Source: Symsagittifera roscoffensis (lineage: Eukaryota; Xenacoelomorpha; Acoela; Convolutidae). Taken from it: a stretch of DNA of 59,676 nucleotides. Below the pieces are notes generated by a model. That model saw only the letters and a program-made list of their open reading frames with translations, ran no database searches and was not told where the DNA came from. The position numbers were made by a program, and so were the translations under genes. The stretch's first letter is position 1, and each line of letters begins with the position of its first letter. The stretch is from positions 1 to 59,676 of the forward strand of contig NW_026971259.1 of NCBI RefSeq assembly GCF_963678635.1. Reading direction: 5' to 3'. Shown piece after piece: positions 31,391-40,957 of this stretch.

Positions 31391-34300
31391 TTAATTCTGA
31401 TTTCGGTTGTTTGAATAACTTCTATTTAGATTATTTGAATAGTTTCTATTTCTATTATATGATGAGTTTCGTGATTGATTGTGTGGATAGTATTTATTCC
31501 TTATGTTTGATTGGGAATTAGGTCTAGAAACAAATTGTGTTGTATTTGAATTTGATCTGGAGTAGTTATTTCGACTATTTGGTCGATTATAATGATTTTG
31601 TGAAGAATTTTGTGTATTTCTTCGTTCTGGTGATCTTCCTCTATAACTTGAGTTATATGGTGATTGATTTCTCGTGTAATTGGTATTGTTCGGAAGTGGT
31701 TTTCCTGAACTGTTCTTGCTGTATACATTTTTGTTTGGTAGATTTTGATCTTTCTTCATGTATTGATAGAATGATTTATTTGGTTCTTTATATTTTTGAG
31801 GTTTGTTTTGGTTGTCCTGTTGTTTTTGTCTACATTCAGAAATACTATGTCCGTATCGTCGGCAATAATTACACCATTTTTTGAAAGATGGCTTGCCTTT
31901 AAAGTTTGGGTGTTTTTCATAAATATTTAGTATTTCAGTGATTTTTTCAACGAGGTCTGTATCTGATTCCTGTATGTTGTTGATATTTGTGGTATTTGTT
32001 TCAATTCGATTAACATATTGTAACTTCAGATTTTCTGTTTCTTCAAGTTTCATTGTGATTTCCGCTTGCTCTAGTTTGTCTACTAGTTTTCGAAAATCTA
32101 GATCGGGCTCTCGAATTGAGGAAGGATGGGATGCTCTCTTTTTTATTGCTATTTTTCTTAATTGACGTGTTAAGGTCATCATTAAGATTTCTGTCATTTT
32201 TGTGATTTTATAGTCATGTGTATTTAATGAATATGCTTTTCGAACTAGTGTTTCGATACGTACTGCTAATTGTTTGATGGTTTCATTTGGTAATCTGCGA
32301 ATTTCATTACATAAAACTCTTTGTTGTTGTTTAATTCTCTCGGAGTCAAACATTTTTGAAAATTCTTGTGTAAATCTTTTCCAATTTGATTTCTAGGCAA
32401 TACTGAAAACCATTTTTGGGCTGCGCCATCTAAGGTTGTTTGTATCAACGCTGTGCGTCGATGTATCCAATTTTGATGTAGTGGTGTATTAATTGGTTCA
32501 GGTCCTATATTTAAAACTAAATTTGCTGTTACTGCATTCAAATAATCTTCTACAGAATATTCAGGGTCTGTTCCTGTGAATACCATTAATGGTTTGTTTG
32601 ATGTCAGTGATGATCCACCCATAAGGTATGGATTCATTGTCATTTGTAGGGATTCTGCGGCATTTGGCATTTGTGAAAAGTTTGAGAGTTGATTTTTTGT
32701 TATTTCGTGTTGTTGAAGGTAATATGGGAGTGGTATTTCATTTTGCATTTGTGTTGGTTGATACGAGTGTGTAATCATTGGGTTTTGTGGCTGAATTGGT
32801 TCAAAAGATTGTGTATTAATTGGGTTTTGCATTTGTATTGGTTGTTGATTTTGTGTATCTGTTGGATGTGGAGAAAAAATTCTATGATATTTATGTGGTT
32901 TTTGCACTCCTTGTCCACGATATTCTTGAGTATATGGTGCAAATATATCTGGTTGTAAATAATCATCATCAGAGGATAGATAATCCGTATGATGAGGTGC
33001 TTGCTTTTTATTTTTATTTTGTTGAAAAAATGGGTAATTTTCACTACGATCCTGTGGAGGATGTGAATTAGTTTGAAAATTTACTGAGTTGGTTGTTGTC
33101 ATTGGGTTATCCCAATATCGAGATCTTATCTGATTATTATGATTTTTTCGTGGGGGATAGTTTGTTTTTGATGAATGTGCGTAATTATAAATGTGTTCCG
33201 CAAAAGTGTTTCTTGTGAACGTTCTGCGTGTTTTTGACGGTACTGTCATGGGTCTATATGTTTGATAATCCATTTGTGAATATTTTGGAGCAACCGAAGG
33301 TTTAACGGTTGATTGTAAGGTTACCTGTGCTAGTGAAGTGTTTGTATTTCTTGGTGTTGTTGAATTTGGACGTATCGGTGAAATACTTTGTTGTGTAGTT
33401 GTTGTTGTTTGGACGATTTCTTCATTTATGAAGTGTGATGGTGTTTGAATATCTTGTTGTGTAAGATTCCTAGTTCCATTAAGGTTTTCATTGTGTATGA
33501 CGGTCGAATTTAAACTGTTATTTCGCGTATCAGAAAAAAATGTATTGTAGTTTAATGGTGTTGCATCAATGGTTAATGGTACTACTCTTACATAATCTCT
33601 TGTATAAGATATTGTACTTATTGCTTGACTTGAGATTGATTGTGGGATATTTATGAATGCATAATGAGACCATTCGGGGTCCCAAACGTAGTCTGACTGC
33701 TCTGTGATGGCCGTATCATCGTTTGAATTTTGAGGTCTGAAATTTTTTCTTGCTTGTGAAATTAAATCTATATTATGTGTGAAATAATCTATTATAAACC
33801 ATGCCAAAATTTTTTGTAAGTCATGTTTTGTATGTTGTGAAACTTCATCTTTAGTGAAATTTTCTTTAATTATATGTAGGAAAGTTGAAAATAGTGTGAT
33901 TTCATGTAGTACCCTTATATGTTTGGATGTCTCTGTCGGTGAGACATTTGAGATTGGGGTTTCGTTTTCTAATATTGAGATATAACTATATATTATAGCA
34001 AAACTTCATTAGTGAATATGGAGTTTGCTCTTTGTGAGTTATGATATTGTATGCTTTTTATGTATTCTGAGAATAATTTTGAAAATTCTAAATCAAGGTC
34101 GTCTGTTTGAATTACATATTTGCGGTGATTCGGGTTTGGTGAGCTGAATTCTATGGTGTAGATTCCGTATTGTTGTGTCAAATTACATATATCTTTCAGA
34201 TAGTGATCAATAATTTGTCTTTTGATCTTTACATCTGGAAACTCTGCTTTACATGGGCTGATTCCGGGTTCAAATAAATTTAGTAGTAAATTCTTGCAAA

Positions 34301-34397
34301 GTATATGCTGTCCTCTATCATTGGGTGCATCTACGAGGAAGGGGTAGATATCGTCATCATCTGGACTATCTTCACTTGGAGTGTGTGTTTGGCTCAT
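31391..34397 (-). pseudogene. gag: Gag polyprotein gene of copy 2, broken
   Basis: Begins at 34397 (SQTHTPSEDSPDDDD), inside the end of the basic ORF. A one-base loss near 34003 shifts the frame. The next open part runs to 32266 and includes the Gln/Asn/Pro-rich extension and the start of the capsid-like region, continuous across the point where copy 1 has a stop. A deletion near 32390 shifts the frame again. The rest (32353-31391) carries the CCHC knuckle (31832-31873) and an Arg/Ser/Asn-rich tail, ending in TAA. The copies break at different points, so the ancestral gene was one long frame. Confidence 0.85.
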
Positions 34398-34839
34398 TTT
34401 TTCGTTTAATGACTGTTAATAGGTAATTATCGATATGTCTAATTGGTTGATTCCAATTATATAAATGTACTAATTTGTGTTTATATTGCTTTTTTATTCT
34501 TCTTTTTCCTCTTTTTGATGAATTTGAAGTTGTTTCTGAGTCGGAAAAATATAATTGATCGTGAATGGGGCAATTTTTATCAATAGATTCTTTTAATTTA
34601 TAAAGTTCGTCTAAATTGCTGGCTTCTGATTCTGAAAATGCGTTTCTATTTTTTGAAAATCTTTTTCGTGTGATTTGTCTTTGTTTGGTTATTATTTTCC
34701 TTTTTAGTGTTTGTCGTTTTGTTCTAATATATCCAACTGTTTGTGTATGAGGTGTGATTACAAGGTCGTATTTTTTGTTATCTATTTCACAGTTGTGTAA
34801 AACGATTGTTTGTTTGTTTCCTATATTTTTAAATGACAT
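34372..34839 (-). CDS. Small basic protein encoded upstream of Gag, 155 residues
   Basis: First ORF after the leader, intact only in copy 2. It is rich in Lys and Arg (TKRQTLKRKIITKQRQITRK near residues 39-58 and RGKRRIKKQYKH near 110), with a short acidic Ser-rich stretch between (YFSDSETTSNSS). There is no membrane segment. Its 3' end overlaps the Gag start by 26 nt in another frame. Basic clusters of this type serve as nuclear-localisation or RNA-binding signals in retroviral regulators. That is an analogy; I recognise no family. Confidence 0.6.
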   Translation of the reverse strand: MSFKNIGNKQTIVLHNCEIDNKKYDLVITPHTQTVGYIRTKRQTLKRKIITKQRQITRKRFSKNRNAFSESEASNLDELYKLKESIDKNCPIHDQLYFSDSETTSNSSKRGKRRIKKQYKHKLVHLYNWNQPIRHIDNYLLTVIKRKNEPNTHSK

Positions 34840-35355
34840 AAGGTTTAGGATGAGGGATGCAAAAAGTTGTTAGATGATTTCTATTTCTTAGACTGTTAGT
34901 CCTTACCATTTTTTGGTTAGCTTAACCTGGGTCTATCTGTTCAGGGTTGGAGAGAAAAGTATATCGATTCCGAAGAATGATTTTTTACTTTCTCGTGGCT
35001 AGTATAAGCTAAGGTGTTAACTTACTTAATCTTACTTAGGGGTAGTGATTGTGTTCAAGGGTTGGAGAATAGTAAATCGATCCACAAGGTTCAGGTATAA
35101 TTAGAACGCGAGTAGTTCGTTAGATACTATTTTAAACTTACTAAGTCTAAGATTTATCCTGGGTTTGGTAAGAGGAGGGTTCAAGTGAAGGATGAATAAC
35201 CGAAGTTCTTCACTGTTTATCCTAATTTGAATGATTAGTTTTGTTCAAAAATTTCTATTAGTCTTGGGTTTTTTGAAAGGGTTGGATAGTGAATCGACGT
35301 TTGAGGTCGTTAGACACTAGCTAAGTGGGTGGGGGAGAACAAAATTGTTCCTTTT

Positions 35356-35380
35356 GATCCAAGGATAGGCCTTGCTGATC
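35356..35380 (-). other. Leader stem-loop 1, copy 2
   Basis: GATC/GATC and CAAGG/CCTTG arms; the equivalent of 17466-17490 with a one-base difference in the bulge. Confidence 0.5.
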
Positions 35381-35416
35381 AAGTTTTAAATTTAATGAAA
35401 TAGAAAAATTAATGTA

Positions 35417-35441
35417 GATCCAAGGATAAGCCTTGATGATC
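35417..35441 (-). other. Leader stem-loop 2, copy 2
   Basis: Second hairpin with the same arms, 61 nt from the first; the equivalent of 17526-17550. Confidence 0.5.
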
Positions 35442-36066
35442 TGATTTTAAAATTAAGTGAATTTAAGTTTAAAATGGTTTAAATTGTTTAAAAATTTTAG
35501 TTTTTGATGTTTAGTGAGCTTATGATTGCTGTTATGTTTAGGTAATGAAGCTGGGACTACAAGTGATTTTATGATTACTAACAATTTATTGTCATGCTAC
35601 TAATTTTTGTTTTGATTTTCAATAAATATTTTCCAAACATGTTTTATATAATACTGCAGAATTTAGGAAAACGATCTGAGATCTTTTTATCAATCGTTAT
35701 TGTATATTAATAATTTTGTTTAGCGCCTGAAGTGATCATGAAGATTGAATTCAAGATTTTATGTTTGCAAGTGAAAATCTAAATTCATTGCTAATAAAAT
35801 TCTAAATATAAAAGTTTGTGTTGGCTTTTGCCGTACTATCATATAACTATTTGGTAAGTTTCTACTTTGTCGTATGTCGTCTCTGGTTCGAGGTCTTCTT
35901 CCAATTCCGGGTAGTTCTATTATCGTTCGGAATATTGGCTCTGATCTATTGAGTCGTAGAGACATTTCGATTAAATTATCGTCGTATACCATTTTGAAAA
36001 TGTTATGTCTAAATTCTAATCTATTTTTGGTTAATTCTAAGCTATTAAGGTCTTGTTCGAGACTTA

Positions 36067-36077
36067 TGGTCGCACCA
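36067..36077 (-). other. Primer binding site of copy 2
   Basis: Plus strand TGGTCGCACCA, two bases before LTR C (36080), identical to copy 1. Confidence 0.7.
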
Positions 36078-36079
36078 GA

Positions 36080-36489
36080 TGAGTTATATCCGATGTGGTT
36101 AACTCATAGAGTAATTTCGGATAGGGTACACCGTGTGCTCGTCACGCTATCTTATTTTCGGCCGGATAGATTCGTGCAACTTCTTAGTCTAATACCGATC
36201 CTAATCTTACCCTTATACTATCTAGTCTCAGGTTGTTTAACTAGTCTCTGCTAGGCTCAATAGATCTAGGGTATACTGGTTTATTGCGGCTGCTGAAGTT
36301 CTCTTGGAGAGGCAACTAATTTCTAAGTTAAATTCAAATCTCTCTGGTGCTGAAATTACAAGTAACTTCAGCACTTACAAATAAGTGGGTTGTTAGTTAG
36401 ATGGATCATGATTGGTTAATATTAAATACTTTACAGTGGTAAAATATCTATTTTATCCAATTATAAAATGTAGTTTAGATCAGGTTCCA
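36080..36489 (-). repeat. LTR C, 5' LTR of copy 2
   Basis: 410 bp, TG...CA. On the element strand there is a TATA-like TTTTATAA at 36461-36468, the conserved hairpin at 36347-36374 and an AATAAA at 36280-36285. Transcription would start in this LTR and run leftwards. The host flank begins at 36490 (ATTTCC). Confidence 0.93.
36347..36374 (-). other. Conserved LTR stem-loop, LTR C copy
   Basis: Plus-strand arms GTGCTGAAATTAC and GTAACTTCAGCAC around AA. In the element RNA the single difference is a G-U pair. It lies between the TATA-like and AATAAA signals, i.e. probably in R. Confidence 0.65.
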
Positions 36490-38390
36490 ATTTCCAACGC
36501 ATATATCAAACCTCATTTAGGTTACCGTTCAGAAAAATAAACGTTTCAGATCATTTTCTTCTCGACAAGTACACTTCGTTGGCAAAAATTAAATTAAAAG
36601 AAAATAAAACCGATTTAATGGAGTGCATATCTTAAGAAACAACCGTGCATTCAAGCTCGTCGGTAAGTAGACAAAAGCTATTTTAACTAATCAGAATTGA
36701 GATGAGCACGCAAACTTACCAAATAAAAAAATTTCGTTTCAATTTTGTAACTTTGCTTTCTTATCTCGATTCTGATTGGTTAATACAGAATTTGTCAATT
36801 AATTAACAAGTATGAAGACGCGCTTGTCTACACACTGGTACGTAACCGATTTAATTTTTAAATTCAGATTCTAGAATGAGTCAGGGATGAGAAATCGAAC
36901 TTTTTAAAATAATGAGCATAACAAAAAATAGACGCGGTATTTGATACCAGATTGATTCGCGACAATTATTTGTCAAAGAAAACATGACATAAAACAGCAG
37001 ACTTTTAGCGTCTCGATGATAAAAGTTTTTGTTTTATGACAAGTAAAAAATAGCGAAAAGACAGTGCTAGTCTTTGACCCAAGTATGACCTCGAACTAGG
37101 CTTAACGGGCTGCAGGATTCAGTATCTTCGAGTAATTTGGTTCAAGAGATAAATTTGAGAGAAAATTACCAAACAGGGTTGACGGTTTTTAGATGATAAA
37201 AAAGATTTTTCGAGTAATAAGTAAAACAAACTCGGTTTTTTAGTGCAGATATGTAGTTTTGGCTTCACAACTGAGTAAATATTTTTTAAATGCTGAAGTA
37301 ATAGTTCTTTTTGAAACAAAGTAGCAACTGCTATAATGGATTAAAAACATGAGTAAAATATTGAATTCTACAAAAAACTGTAATTTGTGAGCTCCAAACA
37401 CCTTATATAATCTACTTTTCAAAATGTAGGAGTTTTCTTCAGTTTCAATTTTTGTCAAAATGATCCATTAAAACTCAAAATTTTGTTATAAAAAAAGTCA
37501 TCTTCACGTTTGTATTTTTTCAAGACATGTTTTTTGGGCAGTCTCCTATGCACGCGTGTCTCTCCGCACAGAAATGTTTGACCCAAAAACCGCACATGTT
37601 TTACTTAAGCCACATGTCAAAGAAGTTGCAAGTTTGGATTTTCAACCGAGGAAGCGACTATTATTTTCTTCATGTTTTTATCGTTTTCTCAGCAACTATA
37701 AGGGGATCAAGGTACTTAAGATCTGGCAACAAAAAAACTAGTTTTGTTTTAAGGACGTTCGTTAAGCATTTTAGGGGGCGTTCATTTCAGAGGTGTTCAT
37801 ATAGTTCAAACATCCTCGAAAACACTACAAAAAAATGATTTTTTCAGCTCAATTTTGTTCATCGGGAAGCTGGTTGTTTCAATGCGTGTTCCGACTTCCG
37901 GTTTCTTGCCAGTCATTTTATGAATTTTTATTTTTTTGTCGGAAATTTTTATGCAGTCTGATACCCAGAGCTCAAAATTGATTGAATTATTAAATATTTG
38001 TGATAGCTTTTTCTAAAATTTTGGACAGTAAAAGGACTTTGTAGACTGATTCAATTAAAATGAAATGATCAACATAAGATATACTGCGTTCTTTTAACGC
38101 GAAAACGGGGAGAAAATGTCCTGATGACAAAACAATTTTCGAAAACTTTCGAACAACTTTTTGGTTTTTTTCAGCCAAAGAGTACTTCAGACACCCTAAG
38201 ATTGTAATCTGGTTATGACTAATTTTTAAAACTTAGAACCAAAAAATTTATTCACCAACTTGTGTATTTGCCTCAAAACGTGACTTCACTCTGACATTTC
38301 TCGTCTTCTGTTTTTGTAATGTAATTAAAGTTTAATTTTCAGAACAAATCAAAGCTTTTGAGTTGGTTTTCGAAGATCTTGATTTATCTA

Positions 38391-38440
38391 TGTTTCGACT
38401 GCCCTGAATGTTTCGACTGCCCTGAATGTTTCGACTGCCC
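38391..38440. repeat. 18-bp tandem repeat, about 3 units
   Basis: TGTTTCGACTGCCCTGAA repeated, with the last unit partial. The unit resembles the subterminal GGCAGTCGGAAC/CCTGAA part of the hairpin-ended repeat family and may derive from it. Confidence 0.7.
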
Positions 38441-38713
38441 CTTAATCTATATTGAATAGTTTTTGAAAAAAAAGTATTGGAAATCACTAAAATTCGGCCA
38501 ATATAAAATATCAAATGTGAAACTAATATGACCGATTGGCTAGACTCTATTCAATTTGGAACGAGTTTTTTCTTCGTGATATTCTGTCTTTCATAAAGAA
38601 TTAGCATTACGCTCTCAGCATTGTGAATAATTTCTTCATAGTGCGCGTAATTTAGTCCAGATTATGGCCAGTTTGGCATTAATTATATAAATATCTAATT
38701 AATTATCTAATTA

Positions 38714-39195
38714 TTGTTCCGACTTTCGATACGAAAGTAACGGAATATTTGTGCCCCGGGTGGGTTTTTTTTCTTCAAACAAATTTCGACTTTTTAACTA
38801 GCAATTTTTGACGGAATTTTGTTATAACATTCAAAAGATAATAGTGTCCTGAGCTTAAATTTGAGAAGATATTTTACCTGTGATCATTTTTCGTAAGGTT
38901 ATGGGCGTTTAAAAATTGCCATTTTGGCCAATTTGGGACAATTAACGAGCGATATATTTCGCGCTATTAATAGGTAAGCGGAGATTTAATCCGTCTTAGA
39001 AATCGTTCCAAATTGTTTGAAAGAAGCTGATTTGCCATAATTGATTTGTTACAAGAAGCAAAATTTATCCTTTTGAACTTTATATGGCGTGTGGGGGGAT
39101 GAAGTTTCATTTTATTTTTTTTTTATTACTGCTCCATAAACGTTAAAAGGCAGTCGGAACATTCGGAGCTTCGCCCTGATATGAGCAGTCTTGTT
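38714..39195 (+). mobile_element. Hairpin-ended 0.5-kb repeat, copy R1
   Basis: Starts TTGTTCCGAC with the palindrome ACTTTCGATACGAAAGT. Its inner part has GTGATCATTTTTCGTAA and a GCGATATATTTCGCGC palindrome. It ends GGCAGTCGGAAC, a CTTCG-type hairpin and GAGCAGTCTTGTT. GTTCCGACT near the start and AGTCGGAAC near the end are inverted. No ORF; non-autonomous, class unresolved. Confidence 0.8.
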
Positions 39196-40623
39196 TAATT
39201 GGCTTTTTACATTTGAACTCAAGAAGTCGATATTTAAAACAAACTTAAAATTTTTGTAAACAAAAAAACAATTCCGGTCGCCGAAAATTATATCCGAAAA
39301 TCTTGGGTCGCCAAGATATCCTGTCAGGAGGAAGCCCTTGAACTTTTGACTGCCATTTAACTTGTATCAAATAATTTGGTACCAAATAAATACAAATAAT
39401 ATTGAGTCGTAAAGGGAATTATTAATGCCAATTGATTTGCCTCGAAAAACTTTTACAGCAGGATTTTTCGCGATGCTGAAATAACTTGCTTGCACTCACC
39501 ATATAAGCCTCATTGATAAGTTCTACAAAGCGCCCAAAAATAAGTGCGGAGCATGGTCGAACTGACAACTTTCAAATCCCCATGACAAAAAAATTGCAGT
39601 TGAAACACCTTTTATTTGAAATTCAAAAAGACGATATATTCATTGGGTCACACCTTTTATTTTTGATCGCCATGTTGGTCTGGCCATAAAGCATCCAAAT
39701 ATATGTTTTCTTTTATGTCTTCGCAAGTCAGGAAAAAATCATCGATGAAGTCTGAGGAATCAGAAGCTGTTCAATTTTCGCTGTTTTCAATTAGAGCGAA
39801 AAAGATGGCAAGCGAGCTCAAAGCAATCGACAAACGAAAAAACCTTAAAAAAATAAACAAATAACTCCATCAACCTAATTTTTAATGGCCAAACGTGGAG
39901 ATGTTTTTATCTGAACTTCCGAGGAAGAAACAGTCGTTTGAGCTAGCTACAGTGTTTATCCAAGCATATTTAGGCTCAAATCGATCCTTGATTTTTTGAA
40001 TGATTTTTTAAATAATAAATTGAACACACATTTAAGTCTTGAGCAAAGAGTGAAGGAGGACAAGATAGTCCGGCTAATTGATATTTCTAAAAACATAGTC
40101 CATAATGATTCAAAAAACTGTCATGTTTTGAGTCGAGCAAACACGGGCACAATGAATCTTCGGTTGTGGTATTCGAGAGTGTCGAGAAACTTGAGTCATT
40201 TGAGACATACACAATTTTAATTGGACTGGTCGAAACATACCCAATTCTGGTCGAGATGGTCGACACAAACTAAATTCATCCGGTGTACTCTTAGATCTGC
40301 TCTAGCCGATTCAATATACTCCATTTGTAGAGTTTTGGGTCAAACTATCTGGGTCAAACTATGTTATCAAATTGTGTGTCTGTTCAGAAGTCAATGTAAT
40401 CAGTTGCATCAACCTTATTAAACAACTGACCATTTTATTGGGGCTGGGCTACTTAAAATCAACAGCATGTCTGGAGATTAAAAGAGAGTTATGCTCAATT
40501 TAAGCTGTAAAACAAAAATCTTTATCTAATTGATCGTACTAATCGTAGCGTATTAGAACTTTGATGATTTTTCATAAATAGGGTTGAGCAGGCTTCCTCA
40601 GCACAGAAAAAAATTGATCTGCC

Positions 40624-40957
40624 ATGCATTTAACTAAACTAAGTTGCGTATTTTTCTATTTCTGTAGTTTTACATTTGCAGATAAATTGGTAGGAAAAGG
40701 CACACACGAAAGAAAATTAATGTCTTTTCTCGGAACTGTTATGCCAAAATATAGTCCACCTAACATGGTCAAACAGAGACTGAGCATCACTACAAGAGTT
40801 GAACAACTGGTCGACGTTTATGGGCGCGAGGGTGCTTGGTCAGCTCGAATATTTTTCAAACTTAGCTACCAAGCAAACTTCAGCTGGGAACCGGAGGAGT
40901 TCGGGAACATCAAAGAGGTTTATATTCCGAGTCGACTGTTTTGGGCACCTTTCATAT
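40624..40957 (+). CDS. Receptor exon 1: signal peptide and N-terminal extracellular domain
   Basis: ATG at 40624 gives a hydrophobic leader (CVFFYFCSFTFA), then 90 residues of the ligand-binding domain. It ends ...TTCATAT|GTAAGT, a strong donor, after the first base of codon 112. The ATG is the first in the frame that yields a signal peptide. Confidence 0.85.

Larger units (their letters stand above)
34840..36066 (-). other. 5' leader of copy 2
   Basis: Noncoding DNA between the primer site and the basic ORF. Three imperfect repeats start GGGTTGGA, each with a nearby ATCGA (near 34943, 35058 and 35279); twin stem-loops lie at 35356-35441. Candidate donors (GTAAGT on the element strand) occur near 35020 and 35130. 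By position it should hold the packaging and dimer signals. Confidence 0.5.
18197..36489 (-). mobile_element. Ty3/gypsy-type env-bearing LTR retroelement, copy 2 (complete LTR to LTR)
   Basis: Bounded by LTR B (18197-18606) and LTR C (36080-36489), both 410 bp. The body is colinear with copy 1 but differs throughout by substitutions and small indels and carries its own deletions. LTRs B and C differ at about 16 of 410 positions, clearly more than A and B. Pol, env, the 602-codon ORF and the membrane ORFs are broken; the basic ORF upstream of Gag and the proline-rich ORF remain open. It shares LTR B with copy 1, which is the product expected from homologous recombination between LTRs of two related proviruses. 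The flank to the right of LTR C (from 36490) is unrelated to the element, which fixes that end. Confidence 0.9.
36490..40623. other. Intergenic DNA between the retroelement and the receptor gene
   Basis: AT-rich DNA with no supported gene. It holds one copy of the 0.5-kb hairpin-ended repeat (38714-39195) and a three-unit 18-bp tandem repeat (38391-38440). Short open frames here show no domain or coding character. The receptor promoter and 5' exons, if any, would lie at its right end. Confidence 0.5.

Noticed and set aside
1-36489. The tandem copies as an assembly duplication
   Set aside because: The bodies differ throughout by substitutions, have different indels, stops and deletions, and the LTR pairs show different distances.
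38714-39195. Helitron for the hairpin-ended repeat
   Set aside because: It has a 3' hairpin, but the ends lack the 5' TC and 3' CTRR signature, and inverted subterminal repeats are present.
39996-40220. Possible host exon
   Set aside because: No domain, no good splice sites, and no link to the receptor frame.
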